A DNA stretch of 19,795 bases from DATFYM01 sp035315065 (GTDB lineage Bacteria; Acidobacteriota; Terriglobia; UBA7540). Made by a program: the position numbers and the translations under genes. The stretch covers positions 1-19,795 of the forward strand of contig DATFYM010000170.1 in assembly GCA_035315065.1 (NCBI GenBank). Reading direction: 5' to 3'. Below the pieces are notes generated by a model, which searched no databases, had not been told where the DNA came from, and saw only the letters and a program-made list of their open reading frames with translations. How positions within the stretch are numbered: the first letter of the stretch is position 1; each line of letters starts with the position of its first letter. This document shows positions 1 to 6,699 of the stretch, piece by piece.

Positions 1-143
1 CTTAGGCTCAAGAGAAGGATGACACGCCCAAGTCGGTCTGTCAACTAAATAATGCAAGAACCGACCTATTTGTGAGCGCGGGAGCCCCGCCGGGGAGGAC
101 TAGCTTGAGACATCTCCCTGTGAAAATGTAGAAACTCCAGAAA

Positions 144-199
144 GCGGCAGCAAGCTGCCGCACTCCAAAAGCCCTGTAGGGGTACGGCTTGCCGTACCC
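144..199. repeat. Two adjacent perfect hairpins, REP-like dispersed repeat
   Basis: Two strong palindromes lie 18 bases apart. The first has an 8-bp stem (144-151 with 154-161, sequence GCGGCAGC/GCTGCCGC) and a 2-base spacer. The second has a 9-bp stem (180-188 with 191-199, GGGTACGGC/GCCGTACCC) and a TT spacer. A weaker CCCC-GCC-GGGG palindrome lies at 85-95. From memory, motifs of the first type, ending in ACTCCAAAA, recur between genes in Acidobacteriota and Verrucomicrobia genomes; that is recollection, not a search. The block lies 3' of the leftward gene at 252 and could also stop transcription. The rest of 1-251 shows no convincing gene. Confidence 0.6.
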
Positions 200-251
200 T
201 CTCCTTTTTGTCTCACACGACTGAACGAAAAGGATACGCCAAGCCATAGCC

Positions 252-1667
252 CTACTTGCGGTGCAGCTTAATGTTCAGACCACCAGGTAGAGTCTGGTAT
301 TCGTCATAAATCAAAGTGCCGGCGCCATCGTATACTTTCAGCCGAACCCTGTCGCCGTTGTTGCCGTTCACTTGAAAGTCGAACCTCCCCAGTTCATTTA
401 CCTTGCCCTCCACCGACTGGCCATCCACCATGAGGCGCAAACTGGCCCAGTCCTTGGGCGGCGGAATAATCGATCCGGTCAGACGGGTGACGGGTTGCGG
501 TGCCGGTTGTAGCGTCACATCGAGCACAGCGCCTTCCAGTTTCAGGCGCTGCCATTCCTGTTTGTAGCCGTCCACCTGAGGCAGAACTCCTACGGTTGTG
601 CCTTTGAACTTTGCGGGAATATTCTTGAAATCCGCCTCGCCGCTTGAATTGATGGGTTTGGAACGACGATCGCTATCGAGATCGATGGTGATTTCGCCGG
701 ACTTGATGATTGGCGCGCTGCCATCGGCGCTGTGCGCGCGCACCGTCAGGTCAAACGGCTCGCCTGTCGGACCCTTGGCAATGAGCAAAGACAGAACGAC
801 GATAAACAGCGCCGCCGGCCCCCCGAAGGTGGAGCTCTTGGAGGTGAACTTGCCCGTGCTCTTCATCGTTCCAAAGAGGAATGTGGCGCATGCCAAGGCA
901 ATGAGAATCTGCAGAACCGAGGATACCAGGCTCTGGGCGCCGCTTTGAGCGATCCTGGGGCCCTGATAAACGTAGAAGATCGTGAGACCGACCGCGCCAA
1001 TCAGACCGACCAACGCCATGCCGGCATAGGCCCAAGCCGACAAAGGTTGCTCGGAATCGGACGCGGCGGCAACGGCGGATTTTCGGGCTGGCTTTGCTTC
1101 CTTGAAATTTGGATCTTCGCGGTCAAGCTGGGCTCCGAAGTTCTGCGTTTGGGCGCCTCTGCTGAATTCCCCCCGCAGGCGCTCCGCCTCCGACTTGACA
1201 CTTCGCCGGAACTTCCTAAGCTGCCAGGTTACGGTGGCGGTTTGGCCATATTTCTGTTCGGGCCGGAAGTAAACGGCGAGTCGCCCTTCGAACTCCTTGG
1301 CGCTGGTCGGCGCAGGACTGAACTCGCTGAGGGTGTGACCTTTGGGCAGGACCAGAACCAACTGAAGACCCTCACCCAGCGCGACATTGTTGAACACATA
1401 GCGGCGAGGGCCGCCGCCAAGCGTGAGCACGTCGCTTTCAGCTCCAGGTGGGCAGTGCTTGTAACCCTCCGGCTGGCTCACGTGGACAACGCCCCGGCCC
1501 ACCGGGTAGAAGTCCGGGTCGGGGGCTTCGTCAAACCTCACCCGCAGCCACCCGTATGCGGGCTCCTGCTGAGGCGGCTCAACCTCCTCCACGGTTTTCA
1601 GCAAGATGTCATTCTCGCTATATCGAAGGTCGAGCACGACGAGATTTCCCGGAGCTTCAGGCGCCAT
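252..1667 (-). CDS. Three-pass membrane protein with C-terminal beta-sandwich repeats, function unknown
   Basis: The protein has 471 residues and I do not recognise its family. The start is supported by GGAGG at 1675-1679, 7 bases before the ATG. There is no signal peptide. Residues 1-155 look like a soluble beta-rich domain, and 155-205 are charged and rich in Ala/Lys/Arg. Three hydrophobic segments follow at about 212-234, 247-266 and 281-298. After them come two stretches that look like carboxypeptidase-regulatory or transthyretin-type beta sandwiches (about 304-387 and 394-471), the second opening with TRLTGSI. A soluble N-domain, a membrane bundle and a C-terminal sandwich would suit a sensor or scaffold, but this is inference. 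The exported TPR protein lies upstream on the same strand, 220 bases away. A long ORF on the opposite strand (732-2081) is an Arg-rich shadow. Confidence 0.75.
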   Translation of the reverse strand: MAPEAPGNLVVLDLRYSENDILLKTVEEVEPPQQEPAYGWLRVRFDEAPDPDFYPVGRGVVHVSQPEGYKHCPPGAESDVLTLGGGPRRYVFNNVALGEGLQLVLVLPKGHTLSEFSPAPTSAKEFEGRLAVYFRPEQKYGQTATVTWQLRKFRRSVKSEAERLRGEFSRGAQTQNFGAQLDREDPNFKEAKPARKSAVAAASDSEQPLSAWAYAGMALVGLIGAVGLTIFYVYQGPRIAQSGAQSLVSSVLQILIALACATFLFGTMKSTGKFTSKSSTFGGPAALFIVVLSLLIAKGPTGEPFDLTVRAHSADGSAPIIKSGEITIDLDSDRRSKPINSSGEADFKNIPAKFKGTTVGVLPQVDGYKQEWQRLKLEGAVLDVTLQPAPQPVTRLTGSIIPPPKDWASLRLMVDGQSVEGKVNELGRFDFQVNGNNGDRVRLKVYDGAGTLIYDEYQTLPGGLNIKLHRK

Positions 1668-1772
1668 GTCGGCTCCTCCGTTAGGCTTCCTCTCGCGAAT
1701 ATGTACATGGACGTGTCACCGCCAAACCTCGGCCACGTCGGCAAAGGGGCGAGGGCCCCTTCCGATCTGCTT

Positions 1773-1800
1773 ATTATCCATATTTTGATCAGGGAGGCAA
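1773..1800 (-). promoter_or_regulatory. Candidate promoter of the 252-1667 gene
   Basis: Read leftward, TTGCCT (1795-1800) and GATAAT (1773-1778) are separated by 16 bases, a reasonable sigma-70-like pair about 105 bases upstream of the start codon. A 7-bp stem with a GAGG loop (1744-1761) falls in the predicted leader. The -35 side belongs to a 14-base block (1790-1803) that matches 12 of 14 positions in front of the TPR gene (3115-3128). No transcription data are available. Confidence 0.35.
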
Positions 1801-1887
1801 TGGCGGTTGCAGGGTCCGCTACCGCGGGTTGTCCTTTGGCGTTTCCGTCTTGGTCTGCGGACTCGTCTTGGCGCGAATCCTCGCGGC

Positions 1888-3075
1888 CTAATCTTCGTAA
1901 ACCTTCGCTTCGCTCTCGCGGCCAAGCTTTCGAAGGACGGCTGCCGAGCTCTCAGCCGTCGCGGCGACACGTGGATGCTCCGGCCCGAGCGCCTTTTCGT
2001 CAATCGCCAAGGCCCGCTGGTAGAGTGGCTCTGCCTCGGAGTACCTGCCTTGGTCGTGGTACAGCACCGCCAAGTTGTTGAGGTCTCGCGCCACCCCCGG
2101 GTGCTCCGGCCCCAGCGCCTTTTTGTCAATCGCCAAGGCCCCCTTGATGAGTGGCTCCGCCTCGGCGTACTCACCTTGTTTGTAGTAGAGCGTCGCCAAG
2201 CTGTTGAGGTTTGTCGCCACATTCGGGTGCTCCGGCCCCAGCGCCTTTTGGTCAATCGCCAAGGTCCGCTTCAAGAGTGGTTCCGCCTCGCCATACTTAG
2301 CCTCAGCATCCAGCACTACCCCGAGATCATTCAGTATTAGCGGGTCATCGCTGTGAACGGCACCTGCCTTTCGCAAGGCAGATTCAGCCGCCGGATAGTG
2401 ACCCTGTCCATACTCCGCTGCGGCCAACGAGTTGTACTTACTGACCAGGTCGTTCTCGGAGGAACTGATTGACTGCTGAAGGTACGTGCTCGCCTCCGGA
2501 TATTGGTGGGCGTACAGTGCCGCCAAGCCCTTTTGGTACGGCCCCTGAACGTTCTTGCTCCACTCGGTGATCGCTGATTTCAGTTGTTCAACGGTGAAGC
2601 CCAACTCGCTGGCTTGGTCAGCCAGGAATTGGTCGGATTCCGGTGCCGAGGTTGGTTTCGGGCTGATCTGGGACGTAACGCCTTGAACGATTTGCTGGAC
2701 GAGCTGCTGGTTGGATAGCAGGCCTGGATCGCCCTTCCGGGCCACGACGATTTTCACGGACTCGGCGCTGCTTTTGGGAATGTACGTCTTGCCGCTCGTT
2801 CCTACAAACGGGTCGATGACCACCCAATTCCGTACTCGGAAGATGATGGGATCTCCCGGTTCAAACTGGGAAGGCAGGGGAATCGCAAACTCTCCAGAGT
2901 CCGAGGACACTGTTCCCCCGGCGTTGGTCACACGCACCTCAACGCGCGCCACGGGCTTGCCGTCCTTCGTCTCGACAACCCCGGAGATCGATCGTGCCTG
3001 GGGCGCAGATTGTACGGATACTGGTGGCAGGAGAATGCAGAGGGCACCTGCAAGATGTTTTCGCCGGGAGGGCAT
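1888..3075 (-). CDS. Exported TPR protein with N-terminal carboxypeptidase-regulatory-like domain
   Basis: The protein has 395 residues. AGGAGG at 3081-3086, 5 bases before the ATG, supports the start. Residues 1-24 form a signal peptide (basic MPSRRKH, then a hydrophobic core), so it is probably periplasmic. Residues 27-112 resemble a carboxypeptidase-regulatory beta sandwich (ISGVVETKDGKPVARVEVRV, later SDSGEFAIPL). Residues 116-175 look helical, and 177-393 are tetratricopeptide repeats. The last three repeats are 42-residue kinesin-light-chain-type units (267-308, 309-350, 351-392), each with a version of ALGPEHPxVA. TPR arrays bind proteins; the partner is unknown. The gene is divergent from vapBC and followed on the same strand by the three-pass membrane protein, which also has sandwich-like segments, so the two may act together. 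Confidence 0.85.
   Translation of the reverse strand: MPSRRKHLAGALCILLPPVSVQSAPQARSISGVVETKDGKPVARVEVRVTNAGGTVSSDSGEFAIPLPSQFEPGDPIIFRVRNWVVIDPFVGTSGKTYIPKSSAESVKIVVARKGDPGLLSNQQLVQQIVQGVTSQISPKPTSAPESDQFLADQASELGFTVEQLKSAITEWSKNVQGPYQKGLAALYAHQYPEASTYLQQSISSSENDLVSKYNSLAAAEYGQGHYPAAESALRKAGAVHSDDPLILNDLGVVLDAEAKYGEAEPLLKRTLAIDQKALGPEHPNVATNLNSLATLYYKQGEYAEAEPLIKGALAIDKKALGPEHPGVARDLNNLAVLYHDQGRYSEAEPLYQRALAIDEKALGPEHPRVAATAESSAAVLRKLGRESEAKVYED
1900..2277 (-). repeat. Three tandem 126-bp coding repeats (TPR units)
   Basis: Codons 267-392 of the TPR protein consist of three consecutive 126-base units, each encoding one 42-residue helix-turn-helix repeat. The units are close at the DNA level: phrases such as tcaatcgccaaggc recur once per unit. 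This suggests recent unit duplication or homogenisation, and unit number may vary between strains. Confidence 0.75.
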
Positions 3076-3098
3076 TTCGCCTCCTCTTCGATATTCAT

Positions 3099-3125
3099 CT
3101 TATCCATGCTCTGGCAGGGAAGCAA
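3099..3125 (-). promoter_or_regulatory. Candidate promoter of the TPR gene
   Basis: Read leftward, TTGCTT (3120-3125) and GATAAG (3099-3104) are 15 bases apart, slightly short for sigma-70, and lie just upstream of the ribosome binding site, so the leader would be short. The 14-base block at 3115-3128 matches 1790-1803, upstream of the neighbouring gene, at 12 of 14 positions. The rightward vapBC promoter should also lie within 3076-3248, but I could not place it convincingly. Confidence 0.3.
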
Positions 3126-3248
3126 CGGAATCGCGCTGCAAACACGGCGGAAGAGCTGGGAAGGGAGATAGCCAAACCTAAAGGACATGTTGTACTATCG
3201 GAGTTGACGGAACGCGCGGGGGCGGATCAGGGTAGGGAACACAGGGAG

Positions 3249-3482
3249 ATGGCCGTGACCATAAAGCTAAAACCGGAGCATCAGCGTGTGGTTGACCGGG
3301 CCATCCAATCGGGCGCCTACCGCGACCCCGGCGAAGTCATCAGCGCCGCGCTGGAGATATTGGCGGAAGGCATTCAAGAGGGGAACGGCCAACCCCGCAA
3401 ATCCCGCCTCTGGGAATTACGTGAAGGGCTGAGTCTAGGCGACATTTCCATCCGCGAACTGATTGAAGAAGGGCGCGAGTGA
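3249..3482 (+). CDS. vapB: Ribbon-helix-helix antitoxin of a VapBC-type pair
   Basis: The protein has 77 residues. The open frame extends far upstream, but the ATG at 3249 gives the expected antitoxin size and begins with a typical beta strand (MAVTIKLKPEHQ). Residues 1-45 resemble a ParD/CopG ribbon-helix-helix DNA-binding dimerisation domain, including SGAYRDPGEVISAALEIL. Residues 50-77 (PRKSRLWELREGLSLGDISI, then RELIEEGRE) are the tail expected to wrap and block the toxin. The stop overlaps the toxin start by 4 bases, so translation is coupled. Such antitoxins usually repress their own promoter together with the toxin. The sub-family name is uncertain because VapB-type partners are diverse. 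A damaged second copy of the tail lies at 9805-9870. Confidence 0.85.
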   Translation: MAVTIKLKPEHQRVVDRAIQSGAYRDPGEVISAALEILAEGIQEGNGQPRKSRLWELREGLSLGDISIRELIEEGRE

Positions 3483-3892
3483 GCGCCTTCATTCTGGACG
3501 CGTCTTACACGCTCGCTTGGTGCTTCCCTGACCGCACCACCGCAAACACGGACGCCACTCTCAAGCGATTGGAAGCGCGCGAAGACAACGCCATCGTGCC
3601 GTGGGTGTGGCAGGTGGAAGTCGGCAACGCGCTCGGCAAGGCCGTCACGAGAGCCAAGGTACCCTTATCCCGCGCCCTCGACATCTGGGCCGAATTGCTG
3701 CTCCTGCCGATCCGCCACATGGCCATCGGCGACATTCCGCAGCTTCTTAGGCTGGCTGTTAAGCATAATCTGTCCGTGTACGACACCTGCTATCTGCAAG
3801 CCGCTCTCGCCTCACGTCTCCCGCTGGCAACCAACGACAAGAAACTGAAGGACGCAGCAGAAGCAAATCATCTGGTCACAATGACGCCTTAA
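3479..3892 (+). CDS. vapC: PIN-domain ribonuclease toxin, VapC family
   Basis: The protein has 137 residues and starts at GTG, overlapping the antitoxin stop (GTGA). The PIN active-site acids are all present: D7 in FILDAS, E47 in WQVEVGNAL, D102 in VYDTCYLQAA and D120 in ATNDKKL. They bind the divalent metal used to cleave RNA; the family typically cuts tRNA or rRNA, but the target here is unknown. Length and motif spacing are normal, so the toxin is probably active and held by the upstream antitoxin. A relic of a second PIN protein starts right after its stop codon. Confidence 0.92.
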   Translation: MSAFILDASYTLAWCFPDRTTANTDATLKRLEAREDNAIVPWVWQVEVGNALGKAVTRAKVPLSRALDIWAELLLLPIRHMAIGDIPQLLRLAVKHNLSVYDTCYLQAALASRLPLATNDKKLKDAAEANHLVTMTP

Positions 3893-3913
3893 TCGGGCAA
3901 CAGCCGGGCTGGG

Positions 3914-4015
3914 ACTATTGTGACCGGAGATGAGGATCTCCTCGCTCTCAATCCCTTCCGTAGTATTCCGATGACCACCCGCTGCTCATCTCGAAGGCTG
4001 ACCGCTGATGGGTGA
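3914..4015 (+). pseudogene. C-terminal relic of a second PIN-domain toxin
   Basis: Between vapC and the convergent ADOP gene, one frame reads TIVTGDEDLLALNPFRSIPM and runs on to a stop at 4013-4015. The (L/I)VTGDxDLL motif followed by a short strand is the usual C-terminal end of a class of PIN toxins different from the intact VapC here, which has ATNDKKL at that position. The frame is open back to 3893, but no N-terminal PIN half precedes it. The reading is therefore a truncated leftover of a second toxin. It is not expected to make an active enzyme. Confidence 0.6.
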
Positions 4016-4020
4016 TGATT

Positions 4021-6675
4021 TCATTCGTATCTCAGCGCCACCGTGGGATCGACGTTGGTCGCACGGCGGGCGGGGATGTAACTTGCCAGCAGCGCCACGC
4101 CGGTCAGAATCAGCGCCACCGCGGCAAATGTCACCGGATCAGTCGGCTTCACGCCATAAAGCAAGCCCGACAAAAGGCGCGTTAATTTGAGGGCGCCGAT
4201 AATTCCGATCACGACGCCGGTCAGAGCGGGCCTGAGACCTTCCCCAATCACCATCCTGAGAACATCGCCCTTCCGCGCCCCCAGCGCCATGCGAATGCCG
4301 ATCTCGCGCGTGCGCCGGACGACAATATAGGCGATGACGCCGTAAATCCCCAGGCAGGCCAGCAGCAACGCCACTCCCGCGAAACCAGCAAGGAGCAGAC
4401 TGATGAAACGCGGCACCGCCACCGACTCCGAGAAGTACTGGTCGAGGGTCTCCGCATGATAAATGGGTGTGTTCCGATCCAAGGAGGCTACCTGGCGGCG
4501 AGCCGCCTCGACCAGGCTGCGTGGGTCATTTGCGGTGCGCACCACCATAAGCATGGTATAGAAGGGGCTCTGCGCCAAGGGGGCATAAACCTCGGGAGCG
4601 GCTTCGCTGCCGAGGTCGCTTTGCTTCACATCGCCGATGACGCCCACGATTTCGCGCATCGGCGGCTCTCCCGGACCGTAGCCATTACCGATACCGGGCC
4701 TGACGTGCTTCCCAATCGGGTCCTGGTTGGGGAAGAAGCGCTGCGCCAGCGTGCGGTTGACGATCACCACCGGAGTGGATTTTGAATCGTCACGTTCCGT
4801 AAAGTCCCGTCCGGCAACGAGGCTTATACCCAGCGTGCGAAAATAGTGCGGTTCCACCGCGTTGAAGTCAGCCGTGGGTCGTGAGCCCATCGGCGTGGGC
4901 TCCCCCTCAATTTCAATGCTGGAGCTGATGTTGTCACCCGTCAGGGGCAGCGACGCCACCGCGCTGGCCGAACTGACGCCCGGGAGCGCGCTGATCTGCG
5001 TCACAACGTCGCGAAAGAATGCCGGAACCTGTGCGCCCTGTTTTTCAGCGGGCGTATCGAGCTGAAAAGTCAAGACATGATGTGGATCGAATCCCGGATC
5101 GACCCGAATGAGGCGCAGAAAACTTTGGATCAACAGACCCGCGCCGAGCAGCAGCACGACGGCCAGGGACACCTCGCTCACCACCAGAGCGCTTCGCAGG
5201 CCGCTGTGCTCCTTGCCTCCGCTTCCAGAGCCGCGACCGGTCTCGTTGAGCGATTCGGTGAGACTCATCTTTGCGACCCGCAGGGCGGGAGCAAGCCCGA
5301 ACAGGATTCCCGCCGCGAGCGATATCAGCAAAGCGAAGCAGAGCAGGCGGGCGTCGAGGCCGATGGCGGTGAGGCGTGGAATGTCAGCCGGGATGAGCCG
5401 CACGAGCACCCTGAGCGACGCCACCGCCAGCGCGAGACCGAGGCCGCCTCCCAGCAGGCCGAGCCCAACACTCTCGGTGAGCAGTTGTCGAATCGCCCGG
5501 CGCCGGCTGGCGCCGAGCGCAGCCCGGAGAGCCATCTCCTTGTGCCGCTCAGTGGCCCGCGCCAACAACAGGTTTGCCACGTTGACGCACACGATCAGCA
5601 GCACGCAGCCCACGGCCGCCAGCAGCACCAGCAGCGGAGTGCGGATAGGCCCGATTAGACCCTCGACCTCCGGCACAATCCCCACCGTGCGCGGCTTGTT
5701 CTCGGGATATTGTTTGTTCAACGCGCTGGCGATCGCAGCCATCTCAGCTTGCGCGCGCTGAAGCTTGACCCCAGGTTTCAACAGGCCAATAACGTCGAGG
5801 TAGTGCGCGCCACGCTGTGCAGCCATCGCGTTTGCGCCACCTCGGGCGTCAACGGCGATGGTGGTCCACAACTCGACGGGCTCGCCCAGAATGGGGAAAT
5901 GGAACGCCGGCGGCATCACCCCGACTACCGTAAAGGGTTGGTCCCCGAGTTGAAGAGTGCGACCCAGCACCGACGCGTCAGCACCGAACTCCCGTTGCCA
6001 CAGAACGTAGCTCAAGATGACGGGATCGGCGCCGGCCGCCGCAGCGGGGTTGTCCTCTTCCGGGAGGAAACTGCGCCCGAGTGCCGGAGTTACCCCGAGC
6101 AGAGAAAACACTTGCGCAGACACGACCGCCCCTTGCAAATGCAGCGGCTCACGTGGGCCGATCAGAGTAAAGTCGTTGGTTCGGAAAACCGCCATGCTCT
6201 CAAAGACGTGATTCCGTGCCCGCCAATCAAGGTAATCCGGATAGGACGCTACAGCGCCGTGGCCCGTGGCGGCAATCACCGACCTGACTCGTACCAAGCG
6301 GTCGGCGGTAGGAAAAGGCAGCGGCTTGAACATTACCGTATCGACTACGCTGAAGATCGCAGTGGTGGCGCCGATCCCCAGCGCCAGGGTCAGGATAGCT
6401 GTCGCTGCGAAGCCGGGATTCCTCCTGAGCACCCGCAGGCCGTAGCGAACGTCCATGAAGAAATCCTCAACCGACGGCCACCGCCAAACCTCACGGCTGC
6501 GCTCCTCGAGCAGAGTCACGTTTCCAAACTCCCGCCGGGCCGCGTGGATTGCGTCTTCCCTCGACATGCCGCCCGCCACCAACTCGTCGATCTTCTCTTC
6601 GAGGTGCTCTTGAATCTCAGCGGAGAGATCGCCGTAAACACGGCGGCGTGATAACAGTTGCTTGATCCAGTTCAT
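4021..6675 (-). CDS. ADOP-type orphan ABC permease, MacB/FtsX fold (distal gene)
   Basis: The protein has 884 residues. Residues 1-79 form the soluble permease prefix (DLSAEIQEHLEEKIDELVAG, then AARREFGN). A first transmembrane helix lies at about 97-118, followed by a MacB-like periplasmic domain and a three-helix FtsX unit (LLVLLAAVGCVLLIVCVNVA, then EMALRAALGASRRRAIRQLL). A second helix, periplasmic domain and FtsX unit follow, ending in ASYIPARRATNVDPTVALRY. This duplicated layout is the ADOP family, whose members lack a dedicated ATPase gene nearby; their substrate is unknown. The gene lies 24 bases after the paralogue and should be cotranscribed with it and padR. The ATG has no good ribosome binding site and overlaps a TGA, a leftover of the padR junction. 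Confidence 0.93.
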   Translation of the reverse strand: MNWIKQLLSRRRVYGDLSAEIQEHLEEKIDELVAGGMSREDAIHAARREFGNVTLLEERSREVWRWPSVEDFFMDVRYGLRVLRRNPGFAATAILTLALGIGATTAIFSVVDTVMFKPLPFPTADRLVRVRSVIAATGHGAVASYPDYLDWRARNHVFESMAVFRTNDFTLIGPREPLHLQGAVVSAQVFSLLGVTPALGRSFLPEEDNPAAAAGADPVILSYVLWQREFGADASVLGRTLQLGDQPFTVVGVMPPAFHFPILGEPVELWTTIAVDARGGANAMAAQRGAHYLDVIGLLKPGVKLQRAQAEMAAIASALNKQYPENKPRTVGIVPEVEGLIGPIRTPLLVLLAAVGCVLLIVCVNVANLLLARATERHKEMALRAALGASRRRAIRQLLTESVGLGLLGGGLGLALAVASLRVLVRLIPADIPRLTAIGLDARLLCFALLISLAAGILFGLAPALRVAKMSLTESLNETGRGSGSGGKEHSGLRSALVVSEVSLAVVLLLGAGLLIQSFLRLIRVDPGFDPHHVLTFQLDTPAEKQGAQVPAFFRDVVTQISALPGVSSASAVASLPLTGDNISSSIEIEGEPTPMGSRPTADFNAVEPHYFRTLGISLVAGRDFTERDDSKSTPVVIVNRTLAQRFFPNQDPIGKHVRPGIGNGYGPGEPPMREIVGVIGDVKQSDLGSEAAPEVYAPLAQSPFYTMLMVVRTANDPRSLVEAARRQVASLDRNTPIYHAETLDQYFSESVAVPRFISLLLAGFAGVALLLACLGIYGVIAYIVVRRTREIGIRMALGARKGDVLRMVIGEGLRPALTGVVIGIIGALKLTRLLSGLLYGVKPTDPVTFAAVALILTGVALLASYIPARRATNVDPTVALRYE

Positions 6676-6690
6676 AATTTACCCGGTGCT
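6672..6690 (-). other. Relic of the padR 3' end in front of the second ADOP gene
   Basis: The bases just before the distal ADOP start match the padR/ADOP junction almost perfectly. 6667-6690 and 9340-9363 differ at two positions. Read leftward, the segment still encodes LAPGKL plus a TGA overlapping the ATG, as padR really does (LAPGEL, stop) at 9345. The proximal gene already ended at the TAG of 6700-6702, so this is a non-coding footprint of tandem duplication. Confidence 0.75.
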
Positions 6691-6699
6691 AAACAGTAG

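Noticed and set aside
41..247. 68-codon leftward frame at the left edge
   Set aside because: It reads through both hairpins of the repeat and resembles the spurious peptides such repeats give; no domain or ribosome site.
732..2081. 449-codon rightward open frame across the leftward membrane protein and the end of the TPR gene
   Set aside because: It is Arg-rich, shows no domain, crosses two well-supported genes and has no ribosome site; typical antisense shadow in GC-rich DNA.
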